From a virus, in the IMG/VR virus record IMGVR_UViG_3300010371_000018, positions 1 to 42,699 of that record: a DNA stretch of 42,699 nucleotides; one strand, given 5' to 3'. Positions 13,565 through 20,783 of this stretch are shown in pieces; the first letter of the stretch is position 1, and every line of letters starts with the position of its first letter. The notes under the pieces were generated by a model. The model was not told the origin of the DNA and did no database searches. It saw only the letters and a list, made by a program, of their open reading frames with translations. Made by a program: the position numbers and the translations under genes.

Positions 13565-13735
13565 ATGTCCAAACATAATCGTCGACCACTACGGATTCAG
13601 AAGTCCTACGATACCTACACAATTAAGACTGGAGATGTAGGATTTGTTCGATTGTTTAAGAACGGTAAACGTGTTATGCCTAAAAACAGCACATTAGTAT
13701 TTACTAAGCGTAAGCATCCTACTGTCGTAAAATAA
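13565..13735 (+). CDS. 56-residue basic protein
   Basis: It has 15 Lys/Arg in 56 residues (KHNRRPLRIQKSYD ... KRKHPTVVK) and a likely small beta fold (YTIKTGDVGFVRLFKNGKRV). Basic miniproteins of this type often bind nucleic acid; function unknown. Confidence 0.6.
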   Translation: MSKHNRRPLRIQKSYDTYTIKTGDVGFVRLFKNGKRVMPKNSTLVFTKRKHPTVVK

Positions 13736-13744
13736 GTATATCAT

Positions 13745-13846
13745 ATGACCTACATATCCAAATACTGCCAAGACGGGTTACATAGAGAGTGCCCTATGCC
13801 GTATCAGTGCAGTTGTGCGTGCCACTTCCCTTCCCCTTCTAACTGA
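13745..13846 (+). CDS. 33-residue Cys-rich miniprotein
   Basis: It carries CQDGLHRECPMPYQCSCACH: five Cys and two His, a compact zinc-binding or disulphide pattern. It is the last gene before the bidirectional terminator. Confidence 0.55.
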   Translation: MTYISKYCQDGLHRECPMPYQCSCACHFPSPSN

Positions 13847-13878
13847 AATAACCACTTCCATAACAGAAGTGGTTATTT
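13846..13878. terminator. Bidirectional rho-independent terminator
   Basis: The 13-bp perfect stem AAATAACCACTTC/GAAGTGGTTATTT has A-rich and T-rich flanks on both strands. It ends the plus-strand small-gene operon and also the convergent 55-residue gene at 13920-14087. Confidence 0.85.
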
Positions 13879-13919
13879 CTTGGCGGCGAATCGTATCGCA
13901 AAGGGAAGTATACTACAAC

Positions 13920-14087
13920 CTAAACAATCTGTACATTAATCCTCTTGAACGCCTTGAGGCCTTCCTTGAACGTGAAACTGGTGCCGACTTCTTGGAGGTT
14001 TTCTTGGATACTTTTTCTATCTGCAGCAGCAACTACCTTTCGGTTAAGGTGTGTAAGATCTACATATGTTCCCAGTTCATAAGCCAT
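13920..14087 (-). CDS. Lone antisense gene, 55 residues
   Basis: The only minus-strand gene within the 6-16 kb early region. The product is basic and helical: MAYELGTYVDLTHLNRKVVA, then AADRKSIQENLQEVG and KEGLKAFKRINVQIV. It has its own promoter (14125-14154) and terminator (13846-13878), so it is a monocistronic unit. Such placement fits a regulator or a cargo gene. No weak overlapping plus frame looks better. Confidence 0.65.
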   Translation of the reverse strand: MAYELGTYVDLTHLNRKVVAAADRKSIQENLQEVGTSFTFKEGLKAFKRINVQIV

Positions 14088-14124
14088 GATTTTTCTAAAT
14101 GCCGATAGTCCAAGTCATATATAT

Positions 14125-14154
14125 AGTATAGCACTCATTACTATATGTGTATAA
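14125..14154 (-). promoter_or_regulatory. Promoter TTATAC-18-TATACT
   Basis: The minus-strand -35 is at 14149-14154 and the -10 at 14125-14130, about 38 bases before the start of the 55-residue gene. It is divergent from the promoter at 14181. Confidence 0.55.
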
Positions 14155-14180
14155 CTACCAATAGTACCTAAACTTCACTA

Positions 14181-14210
14181 TTGACCTAATGTTGGTATAC
14201 TTGGTATTAT
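14181..14210 (+). promoter_or_regulatory. Promoter TTGACC-18-TATTAT
   Basis: The -35 is at 14181-14186 and the -10 at 14205-14210. A potential ATG at 14209 overlaps the -10 and so cannot be the translated start. The promoter begins the second early operon. Confidence 0.7.
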
Positions 14211-14238
14211 GTATGTAGGAAATAAACAAAGGATGTAT

Positions 14239-14412
14239 ATGGAAAAATCTATAAACCTAACCGAAAGGTTCGACGCGCTAATGGCGAGACGAGAACTCAG
14301 GAATCCAGGTCTTAAGAATGTACGTATATATAAGTTCGGTAATAAGTCAGCAATGCTGTGGGATTACCTAATCATGCCCAAAAAGAGTGAACTGCTTAAG
14401 AACTTTAAATGA
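14239..14412 (+). CDS. Hypothetical 57-residue basic protein
   Basis: The start is at 14239 (MEKSINLTERFDALMARREL), with AAAGGA upstream. Upstream in-frame ATGs lie in the promoter or before the ribosome-binding site. Helix, then strand (NVRIYKFGNKSAML). It overlaps the next gene by 4 bases. Confidence 0.6.
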   Translation: MEKSINLTERFDALMARRELRNPGLKNVRIYKFGNKSAMLWDYLIMPKKSELLKNFK

Positions 14413-14489
14413 CTGGGGAACATAATATTTTATGTGAATGTAATAAGTGTAGAAAGGAAATGTTATGGCACGGCAAAAACCCTTTGTAG
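14409..14489 (+). CDS. 26-residue Cys-motif miniprotein
   Basis: LCECNKCRKEMLWHG contains CxCxxC and a His, a zinc knuckle in miniature. It is coupled at both ends by overlaps, the downstream one being 25 bases. Confidence 0.45.
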   Translation: MTGEHNILCECNKCRKEMLWHGKNPL

Positions 14490-14632
14490 ACATTAGAAGT
14501 CCTAAGATATGTTTTGGGCTGGGAGCACTTACCGGTATGGTAATCATCGCTGCTCCACAGATGATCGGTGCAGCAATACTTATGTGCATACTGGTAATAT
14601 CTCTTAAGCTAGTGGAAGCCGGACGACTATGA
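14465..14632 (+). CDS. 55-residue membrane protein
   Basis: GAAAGGAAA precedes the start. Residues about 15-47 are hydrophobic (ICFGLGALTGMVIIAAPQMI, GAAILMCILVISL), fitting a two-helix hairpin. The stop overlaps the next start (ATGA). Unrecognised. Confidence 0.6.
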   Translation: MARQKPFVDIRSPKICFGLGALTGMVIIAAPQMIGAAILMCILVISLKLVEAGRL

Positions 14633-14790
14633 CGGAAGACGCGTACGAGTGGGCACGAGACCGGGCTGAGGCAGAGTACTTTGCTCATGTAGAGGGAGTT
14701 ACCCACAATACTACCCCGGCTACCCACAATTACCCACAATCTTGTATAGTATCAAGTAATGAACTTGATCTTACGGGGATACCATTTTGA
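14629..14790 (+). CDS. Hypothetical 53-residue protein
   Basis: The acidic N-terminal helix DAYEWARDRAEAEYFAHVEG is followed by a Thr/His-rich linker whose DNA holds three copies of ACCCACAAT (14700-14740). These repeats may be a binding site. It overlaps the next gene by 32 bases. Confidence 0.5.
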   Translation: MTEDAYEWARDRAEAEYFAHVEGVTHNTTPATHNYPQSCIVSSNELDLTGIPF

Positions 14791-14911
14791 AGTACATGAA
14801 GAATTTGATGACTATTGGCCGGGACAGATGAAAAGTCTTATGTGGTTAGAACTACACAATGAGGATTGTGACTCACATCAATGTAGATGGGATATGGATT
14901 GGGATTCGTGA
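14759..14911 (+). CDS. Hypothetical 50-residue acidic protein
   Basis: It starts MNLILRGYHFEVHEEFDDYW and is rich in Trp, His and Asp, with two Cys (CDSHQC). No clear ribosome-binding site, so it may be coupled to the upstream gene. Unrecognised. Confidence 0.5.
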   Translation: MNLILRGYHFEVHEEFDDYWPGQMKSLMWLELHNEDCDSHQCRWDMDWDS

Positions 14912-15111
14912 GCCTTAAGATAACCAATTTAGCAACCGAAAAGCAAAAAGGTATGCTAATAGACCTTGGATATGTGGGAACAGGTAATTACAGTCTGGAC
15001 AAGTTAACCAAAGATGAAGCAGAAGAGTTAATTACCGAACTACTGGAAGAACAGCGGTTACAAGCAAGAGAAGAAATTCAGTATACAAAAGATAATAAAT
15101 GGGAGCCATAA
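14908..15111 (+). CDS. Small helical protein, EKQxxxLIDLGY type
   Basis: The start is taken as the GTG overlapping the upstream stop (GTGA), giving 67 residues. NLATEKQKGMLIDLGYV and LTKDEAEELITELLEEQRL parallel the minus-strand protein at 4203-4397. The two are probable distant homologues on opposite strands. It lies just before the SSB-like gene, which suggests DNA metabolism. Confidence 0.65.
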   Translation: MSLKITNLATEKQKGMLIDLGYVGTGNYSLDKLTKDEAEELITELLEEQRLQAREEIQYTKDNKWEP

Positions 15112-15114
15112 TAA

Positions 15115-15801
15115 ATGAGTCTGACAGCTAAAGAAACAGGTGGTGCTGATTTTGAGATTACTCCTGAGGGTCAGTATGTAGGTAGATGTTTCAAGATTAT
15201 CGACATGGGAACACAAACCACTACGGGTCAATACGGCATCAAGGATCAACACAAGGTAATGGTAAGTTGGGAACTGTTAGACGGTCCTAAGATGCAGGAC
15301 GGTCGACCATTCGCAGTAAGTCAGTTCTACACTATTTCTCTACACGAGAAGGCGAAACTACGGGCCGACCTGGAGGCCTGGAGAGGTCGTAAATTTACAG
15401 CTACTGAATTGGAGGGTTTTGACCTTTCTAACGTGCTAGGCGCTTACTGTATGCTCCAGGTAGTACATGACGAGACAGGTAAGTATGCTAATGTCCAGAC
15501 TATTATGTCTTATAAAGGTGAGAAATTACCCGCAGTCAATAAAGATGTATTGTTTGATATAGACAACCCAGATACGGACGTATTCAACAGTTTCAGTGAA
15601 AACATGCAGCTTAAGATTACCAGTAGTCCCGAGTGGAAGTTTACTCACCAACAGGTTAAACAACCAGGTATAGTGCCAAAAGATGCAAAAAGTGAAACAA
15701 AACCAGTAAAAGATGTAGTAACAGAAGACATATCAGATAAACCACTCACCGAAGATGATTTAGGTGGTGACCCAGTAGATATTTCGGAAATACCCTTTTA
15801 A
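15115..15801 (+). CDS. SSB-like OB-fold protein
   Basis: This 228-residue protein matches a phage family that sits where an SSB is expected. An N-terminal barrel (PEGQYVGRCFKIIDMGTQ, VMVSWELLDGP) is followed by SLHEKAKLRADLEAWRGRKF and LLGAYCMLQVVHDE-like strands. The last 30 residues are acidic and end DPVDISEIPF, a tip like that with which SSB proteins recruit repair partners. Family assignment is from memory. Confidence 0.7.
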   Translation: MSLTAKETGGADFEITPEGQYVGRCFKIIDMGTQTTTGQYGIKDQHKVMVSWELLDGPKMQDGRPFAVSQFYTISLHEKAKLRADLEAWRGRKFTATELEGFDLSNVLGAYCMLQVVHDETGKYANVQTIMSYKGEKLPAVNKDVLFDIDNPDTDVFNSFSENMQLKITSSPEWKFTHQQVKQPGIVPKDAKSETKPVKDVVTEDISDKPLTEDDLGGDPVDISEIPF

Positions 15802-15819
15802 TGCTACAATGTAAACTAT

Positions 15820-16053
15820 ATGTCATACGATAACAAACCACCGGTAAACAGTATGGAACGATTTGGCGGCTTAGGTCCATATGTGAATAGATTCTTTGAA
15901 ATACGCAACCTAGATCACACATATGAAGATGACGTTGTACCTCTATTTCATGTAAAAGGCAGAACCATTGCTTCTCTGGCAAGAGAAATAGATGTCGTGC
16001 CCAGCACATTTAAGAGTTGGAAAGCTATATATAAAGCAACTAATAAGGAGTAG
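15820..16053 (+). CDS. Small homeodomain-like HTH protein
   Basis: The 77-residue product contains GRTIASLAREIDVVPSTFKS (about residues 47-66), a helix-turn-helix of the transposase/terminase-small-subunit class, and a polar front. TACAAT 9 bases before the start may be a promoter -10. Likely DNA-binding. Confidence 0.65.
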   Translation: MSYDNKPPVNSMERFGGLGPYVNRFFEIRNLDHTYEDDVVPLFHVKGRTIASLAREIDVVPSTFKSWKAIYKATNKE

Positions 16054-16086
16054 AATAAAAGTTATCACTACTTAAAACACAAATAC

Positions 16087-16368
16087 ATGTGGCACCAGCT
16101 ACTTAAAATACCACATCCTAATCCAACAGAAGTTCTCGTTAGTCTGGAACTTCTGTTTCTCTTATATATACCTAGGAGAATCTTAGATAAGGTAATGACC
16201 AAAGAGGAAAAAGAACTCCGCAAACTACTCATTAAATGGCATGTAAAACACCACAAGGGCAGATTTGCCCATTGTAAGTGTTCTACTGACCCAAAAATTG
16301 GTCGGGTTCTACCGAGCCAGCAGGATCAAGCGATTGTTTCTGACCACCAATATTTGTTTGATCCTTGA
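16087..16368 (+). CDS. Hypothetical protein convergent with the holin gene
   Basis: The reading from 16087 gives 93 residues with a hydrophobic segment (VLVSLELLFLLYIP). A shorter start at 16195 (MTKEEKELRKLL) is also possible. LRKLLIKWHVKHHKGRFAHC is a conserved-looking helix. The last 86 bases overlap the holin gene on the other strand, so the C-terminus is doubtful. Confidence 0.5.
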   Translation: MWHQLLKIPHPNPTEVLVSLELLFLLYIPRRILDKVMTKEEKELRKLLIKWHVKHHKGRFAHCKCSTDPKIGRVLPSQQDQAIVSDHQYLFDP

Positions 16369-16702
16369 CTTCTGCCTGGTACTGCAAGAACGGCTGAATC
16401 CACTTAACAAAAGCAGGACTTACTACGAACCGGTGCCAAGTCTGGGCCAAGATTGCCAGACTGGCATATATAGCCGGTGCATTCTTATCTGGAACACTAC
16501 TTAGAAACGGTGCTAGTAATGCAGTCAGCCCAGCAAAAACGTGAAGCAGTGTATAGGCAAGTTTCTTACTATCTACATGCCATTTGTTTTTAAGTTTTAG
16601 CAGTAACGTTTCCAGTAGTACGGATAGTCCTGCTGCACCGCCAGTTAGTTGCAGGATCGCAGTCTTATGTAGGTAGAAATAGTTTAGTAATGTGTGCCAC
16701 AT
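16283..16702 (-). CDS. Holin-like membrane protein
   Basis: The 139-residue product has three hydrophobic helices (about residues 15-36, 49-69 and 77-95) and a polar, charged tail. It lies 9 bases downstream of the endolysin gene, the usual lysis-cassette arrangement. Holins form membrane lesions that release the lysin at a set time. Family not identified by sequence; role inferred from topology and position. Confidence 0.72.
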   Translation of the reverse strand: MWHTLLNYFYLHKTAILQLTGGAAGLSVLLETLLLKLKNKWHVDSKKLAYTLLHVFAGLTALLAPFLSSVPDKNAPAIYASLAILAQTWHRFVVSPAFVKWIQPFLQYQAEVKDQTNIGGQKQSLDPAGSVEPDQFLGQ

Positions 16703-16711
16703 AATAGTTCC

Positions 16712-17848
16712 TTATTTACGTTTCTTTGGGTGGAAAATTCCTTCAATGGTGTTAAAAATCTTGTCGTAGAAGGACTCCCAACGTTCTTGTACTTGGTCGA
16801 CAACATCGAACTCGTTTTCTAGGTAAGGCTCACCAGTATGGATGTTACTCGTAGGTATACCATACCAATAGTAGAGACCTTTGTCGTCGACACTAGTAAG
16901 CGGACGCAAGTAAGTGGTACCGTCCTTTACAAAAGAACCATATATATCAATGGTATGGCCAGCTTTTATCTGGATATCATGGCCATTGTGGATCATGTCC
17001 TTGACCGTAAAATCTCTGACTATTTTGTACTCAGCTGGTTCGTGAGTTGCGTAACCCCATTTCCATGACTTCATAACATCAGCAGATGTTTCTACTTTAA
17101 CTGGTACTGGTGGTTGCACCATATTCTCAGCTGGATTTATCCATATACCTTGTGACAGTCCTGGCTGAGTCGTAATACTTACCATTCCATTTAGTGTGTT
17201 AAAGGCATAGTAGTTAGTCGGACTCGCCTGTAAGACGCCTGTTGAGTTCGTCTTATTCAGGGCATCGGTCATACTTGCGTACTTAGGAATTGTTACCTTT
17301 ATCGGGTACACTTCCCTGCTGGGTGCCGTTACCGGGGGAGCAATTACAGGGGTGGGAAGGGGTGGGGAAGGGGGTAAGGGAGCAGGGGAGGGGATCGGAG
17401 GTGGGGGAGATGGAGCAGGAACCTGGTCTACTGTATATTCAACCACTTGCTTTCCTGATATGTCTTCACTCCAACCGACATACGACACACCATATATACG
17501 TTCTACTTCTGCAATAGAACTTATAACATCTGCATACGGTTTATGATGCCAAGGACTAGACCATACTTTGCCATCTTTATAAATAGCTACATGACCTAGT
17601 CCATGATAACCACTAAACCAGATTGGTACATACATACCGGATGGTATATCTCTATCCAGATGTTTAATATTTACATGATCATTCCAAGCTTCCCAGGCAT
17701 TACTACCAGCCCAACCAGTACCAAAAGCGTTCTGAACATATGCCAAGCACCAACCATACCAATCTGTTAGTATATAAGTCCCACCATTACCATTTGGTTG
17801 GTGAATATATGGATCAAGATTAGGAGTTACAAGTTGAGCACAACTCAT
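16712..17848 (-). CDS. CHAP-domain endolysin
   Basis: This 378-residue protein cleaves peptidoglycan at lysis. The N-terminal CHAP domain shows YGWCLAYVQNAFGTG with catalytic Cys34, then GLGHVAIY with catalytic His86. A Pro-rich linker spans about residues 146-180. The C-terminal part has repeated strand-rich segments (ASMTDALNKTNSTGV; HDIQIKAGHTIDIYGSFVKD) that look like SH3-type wall binding. No signal peptide, so export depends on the holin. Confidence 0.88.
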   Translation of the reverse strand: MSCAQLVTPNLDPYIHQPNGNGGTYILTDWYGWCLAYVQNAFGTGWAGSNAWEAWNDHVNIKHLDRDIPSGMYVPIWFSGYHGLGHVAIYKDGKVWSSPWHHKPYADVISSIAEVERIYGVSYVGWSEDISGKQVVEYTVDQVPAPSPPPPIPSPAPLPPSPPLPTPVIAPPVTAPSREVYPIKVTIPKYASMTDALNKTNSTGVLQASPTNYYAFNTLNGMVSITTQPGLSQGIWINPAENMVQPPVPVKVETSADVMKSWKWGYATHEPAEYKIVRDFTVKDMIHNGHDIQIKAGHTIDIYGSFVKDGTTYLRPLTSVDDKGLYYWYGIPTSNIHTGEPYLENEFDVVDQVQERWESFYDKIFNTIEGIFHPKKRK

Positions 17849-17851
17849 AAT

Positions 17852-18103
17852 TTACAACTTCTTTTCAGCCCTCATTTTTTGATAAATTGCACCTGCAACT
17901 CGTTCACCGACTTTCTTACTGCCATACTCTTTCTCACCTTTTTTTTCGACAGCTTTGAACCCAGTAGTTGTACCGTTATTGTGTTTGCCTACATCACCAC
18001 CTTTTTTCTTCTTTGCAATCCAGTGAAGCATTGCGCTACCTTTAGGCCTATCATCTTTATCTGCCCATTTTGTTTTCTTAAGTACTTCGGATGGCTTTTT
18101 CAC
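17852..18103 (-). CDS. Lysine-rich 83-residue protein of the lysis operon
   Basis: It starts at GTG after GGAGAAAA. More than a quarter is Lys or Arg (KKPSEVLKKTKWADKDDRPK, IAKKKKGG, VEKKGEKEYGSKKVGER), with a conserved-looking GSAMLHWIA core. It is probably a nucleic-acid-binding or minor virion protein. It precedes the endolysin by 3 bases, so it shares its promoter. Confidence 0.7.
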   Translation of the reverse strand: MKKPSEVLKKTKWADKDDRPKGSAMLHWIAKKKKGGDVGKHNNGTTTGFKAVEKKGEKEYGSKKVGERVAGAIYQKMRAEKKL

Positions 18104-18119
18104 AATTTTCTCCTATTAA

Positions 18120-18147
18120 AAATAGCCTCACGGGATGTGGGCTATTT
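18120..18147 (-). promoter_or_regulatory. 5' leader hairpin of the lysis operon
   Basis: On the minus strand AAATAGCC/GGCTATTT is an 8-bp stem with a 12-base loop, followed by TT and AATAGGAG. It lies between promoter 18162-18189 and the first ribosome-binding site. It is a member of the GGCAAATAGCC leader set. Confidence 0.65.
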
Positions 18148-18157
18148 GCCTGATATA

Positions 18158-18186
18158 TTGCATTATATAGAGTTTGGTAGTAGAAT
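18158..18186 (+). promoter_or_regulatory. groES promoter TTGCAT-17-TAGAAT (leaderless start)
   Basis: The -35 is at 18158-18163 and the -10 at 18181-18186, 8 bases before the GroES ATG. No Shine-Dalgarno precedes that ATG. It overlaps the divergent lysis promoter base for base. Confidence 0.7.
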
Positions 18187-18189
18187 CAA
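18162..18189 (-). promoter_or_regulatory. Lysis operon promoter TTGATT-16-TATAAT
   Basis: The minus-strand -35 is at 18184-18189 and the -10 at 18162-18167. It is almost fully superimposed on the plus-strand chaperonin promoter, so polymerase can occupy only one at a time. Confidence 0.7.
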
Positions 18190-18194
18190 CTTAT

Positions 18195-18470
18195 ATGGCA
18201 CAGACCCCACCAATCCTAGGGCAGACCTCTCTTATTCCTATAAATAAACATGTACTTGTCAGACTTGATCCAACTGATAAGCATGAATCAAAATACGATA
18301 CTCGTACTAGTGGTTTTTGCTTAACCCACTATGTTGACCCCGAAACTAACAAAGACTTGTTCGACAAGCATGTATTCTTTGAAGAGTACAAAGAGGGAAC
18401 TCGTATTAAACGAGAACGTGACCTCTACTGTTTTATAAAATCAGAGGACTTAACAGGATTTGAAGAATGA
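18195..18470 (+). CDS. groES: Diverged GroES-like co-chaperonin
   Basis: The 91-residue product (start ATG 18195) has the GroES strand order. LIPINKHVLVRLDPTDK matches the N-terminal strand. DKHVFFEEYKEGTRIKRERD and LYCFIKSEDLTGFEE match the usual C-terminal strands. The middle is shortened and the mobile loop (ESKYDTRTSGFCL) is unlike the host type. GroES caps the GroEL chamber. It overlaps groEL by 4 bases, a conserved operon order that supports the call. Confidence 0.78.
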   Translation: MAQTPPILGQTSLIPINKHVLVRLDPTDKHESKYDTRTSGFCLTHYVDPETNKDLFDKHVFFEEYKEGTRIKRERDLYCFIKSEDLTGFEE

Positions 18471-20008
18471 CCAAACTTACACGTAACCTAATATTCGGTG
18501 ATAATCTACACGCTAAGATAGCCTCTGGCTTCCTAAAAGTTTACAACGTAGCCAAGGAATCATACGGCCCCAACGCCGGTAATGCCCTCATAGAATACCC
18601 ATATGGTGACCCAGAGATTAGCCGAGATGGTGTCAACAATGTCCGTAAGATTAAGCTGGAAGATGGTGTAGAGAACGCTACCGCAGCTATTGCCACACAA
18701 GCTAGTAAACGGTCAGATGTATCCGTTGGTGACGGCACAACTGCTTCCGTTATCCTTGCTTACCACTTATACACCGCAGGTCGCAAACTAGTAGCTGCTG
18801 GCAATAACCAAATGGTCATTGCTAAACAGATTACCGAAGCAGCAGACAATGCTGTAAGTGAAATAGATTTGCTTAAGAAACCACTTGGCAAAGACATGCT
18901 CAACAAGGTAGCCATGACTTCTGCCGGGGATGAGGCCATTGGGGAACTAGTGGCGGATACTATTAGCACCATTGGTGCAGACGGTGGTGTAACCATTGAG
19001 GACTTTGCAGGCCGTGGTATATATAACGAGATTGTGGAAGGCTTCTATTTTCGCAAAGGTCTTATCTCTGCCTACTTAGCTAAAGACCCCGCTAACCTAG
19101 AGAGTAAGCACTTTAACGTGCCTATTATTGTCCTAGACAAGAACCTCAGTGACCAAGGTGAGGCAAGTGAAATCCTGAATACTGTAGCTGAGAAGTTTAA
19201 AGAGGTTGTTATCGTCGGTTCTGTAACCGCAGATGCACTCGGCTACGTTGTACAAAAGCGACTCAATAAAGAGAACCCTATGATTATCTCTGTTGTTGAT
19301 CCACCATATGAGTCACGTAATTTCTTCTTGGAGGATTTAGCACTTCTTACTGGAGCAACTGTTATTACCGAGGGTCTGAATACATCAGACTTCGACTTAG
19401 AAATGGTGGGCATGGCCGCTAAGGTAGTTATTACTACCCAGTCCACTACTCTACTTGGTTCTGACGGCGAACAAGATAAGGTTAACGCTCGTGTTGCCGA
19501 GTTACAGAAGCAGTTAGAAGAGGCCACACATCCCACGGACATTGAGATTATCCGTCAGCGCCTCAGCTGGTTAACTGGTAAAGTGGCCATCATTCGTGTT
19601 GGTGGTGCTAGCGAGATTGAACAGAAGGAAGTCAAACTACGGGTTATTGACGCTGTTGCGGCCTCTCAAGCAGCCCTCAAGGACGGTATCGTGCCTGGTG
19701 GTGGTGTAACCCTGGCCCGGCTAGATGTCGGCTTTAAGGAAGCTTTTGAAGCACCTTTTAAACAACTCTGTAGCAATGGTGGGTATAATGCTGAAAAGCT
19801 ACTAGCCCAGGTACAAGATGCTCCAGCCAACTACGGTTTTAACTTGCGGGATGTAGGCGACAAGCCAGTAGACCTGATTAAGGCTGGTGTAGTAGACCCT
19901 GCACTTGTAGTGAAAGAAGTCATTACTAATGCTGCTAGTGTGGCTGCTAAGTTGCTTACTACTAGTAGTGGGATTGTCCTTGTAAACCGCGAAGAAAAGA
20001 TGGACTGA
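18467..20008 (+). CDS. groEL: GroEL-like chaperonin
   Basis: The 513-residue product aligns along the whole of GroEL. SYGPNAGNALIEYPYG (32-47) and ISRDGVNNVRKI (51-62) correspond to the nucleotide loop. VGDGTTASVI (87-96) holds the catalytic Asp. IVPGGGVTLARL and GVVDPALVVKEV lie in the C-terminal equatorial domain, where RVIDAV keeps the hydrolytic Asp. It is a little shorter than bacterial GroEL (about 545) and lacks the GGM tail, as in some phage chaperonins. It probably folds large virion proteins. Confidence 0.95.
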   Translation: MTKLTRNLIFGDNLHAKIASGFLKVYNVAKESYGPNAGNALIEYPYGDPEISRDGVNNVRKIKLEDGVENATAAIATQASKRSDVSVGDGTTASVILAYHLYTAGRKLVAAGNNQMVIAKQITEAADNAVSEIDLLKKPLGKDMLNKVAMTSAGDEAIGELVADTISTIGADGGVTIEDFAGRGIYNEIVEGFYFRKGLISAYLAKDPANLESKHFNVPIIVLDKNLSDQGEASEILNTVAEKFKEVVIVGSVTADALGYVVQKRLNKENPMIISVVDPPYESRNFFLEDLALLTGATVITEGLNTSDFDLEMVGMAAKVVITTQSTTLLGSDGEQDKVNARVAELQKQLEEATHPTDIEIIRQRLSWLTGKVAIIRVGGASEIEQKEVKLRVIDAVAASQAALKDGIVPGGGVTLARLDVGFKEAFEAPFKQLCSNGGYNAEKLLAQVQDAPANYGFNLRDVGDKPVDLIKAGVVDPALVVKEVITNAASVAAKLLTTSSGIVLVNREEKMD

Positions 20009-20241
20009 TGAAAGTTGATGCCAAATACAATAACGGTAAACCATATATGACTTTATGGCCAGAAAATGAGTTAGATGAAAAAATAATGAATGACTGTTTA
20101 CACCCTGATGTCATACTATCTGGAGGAGGCTACGGTTTTAGCGGTGGCCGTGACTACTTTAATATATCCGTCAAACCGTGGCGTAAATCTCTAAAACAAC
20201 GTATTGCTATGGTTTTCCATCCCAAGAGAGTCAAATGGTAG
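20008..20241 (+). CDS. Hypothetical 77-residue basic protein
   Basis: It starts at an ATG overlapping the groEL stop (TGATG). It contains SGGGYGFSGGRDYFNIS, a glycine-rich loop between strands, and a basic tail (WRKSLKQRIAMVFHPKRVKW). Unrecognised; co-transcribed with the chaperonins. Confidence 0.65.
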   Translation: MKVDAKYNNGKPYMTLWPENELDEKIMNDCLHPDVILSGGGYGFSGGRDYFNISVKPWRKSLKQRIAMVFHPKRVKW

Positions 20242-20244
20242 TAT

Positions 20245-20520
20245 ATGAACTATGTCCTTATACTCATTCCTAGTATTACTCTGGTTCTTGGCGGAGGTAT
20301 TGGTTATTCTCTGGGTAGGTATCAAGCTACACTTATAAACAAAATACAAACACTAGAAGGGCAGACTAGGGAAGTAGAACCTGCTGTCACAATGGGAGTA
20401 CTAACACCACCGCGTGATATGGGTGAGACTAATGCACCAGTAGGCATAGCCGAGACAAAAACCCCTCAATTACTAGACTTCGAGACTGAGCAGGCTATCG
20501 AAAAACAAGGACTAAGTTAG
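20245..20520 (+). CDS. 91-residue N-anchored membrane protein
   Basis: Residues 4-24 are a transmembrane helix with a Gly-rich end (ILIPSITLVLGGGIGYSLGR), followed by a soluble coiled or disordered tail. The layout resembles small phage spanin-like or accessory membrane proteins, but no lipobox or proline-rich outer domain is present. Confidence 0.6.
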   Translation: MNYVLILIPSITLVLGGGIGYSLGRYQATLINKIQTLEGQTREVEPAVTMGVLTPPRDMGETNAPVGIAETKTPQLLDFETEQAIEKQGLS

Positions 20521-20783
20521 TGTCTTACATCGACCAATTTGGTAAATACCACAAAGATTCCCCTACTATGCAAACTGTAGTGCCACAGGTTACTTCTGTA
20601 TGGAAACAGAGTGACCACGCAAGACAACGGGCAGACCATGCTAGAGATTTGATACAACCGTTCTTACGAGATGGTAGTGTGAACCCAGCCTTTACCGAAG
20701 CATATCCCGACGAATGCAGAGAAATGTACGGACTTTTACCAACAGAAGAAGAAATAATGAAAGGACAACGGACAAATGGGTGA
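20520..20783 (+). CDS. Hypothetical 87-residue protein
   Basis: A polar, helical protein (SDHARQRADHARDLIQPFLR) followed by an acidic part (YGLLPTEEEIMKGQ). Its start overlaps the previous stop by one base. Unrecognised. Confidence 0.65.
   Translation: MSYIDQFGKYHKDSPTMQTVVPQVTSVWKQSDHARQRADHARDLIQPFLRDGSVNPAFTEAYPDECREMYGLLPTEEEIMKGQRTNG

Noticed and set aside
13815-14108. Plus-strand frame of 97 residues
   Set aside because: It reads straight through the 13-bp bidirectional terminator and opposes a better minus-strand gene with promoter and start context.
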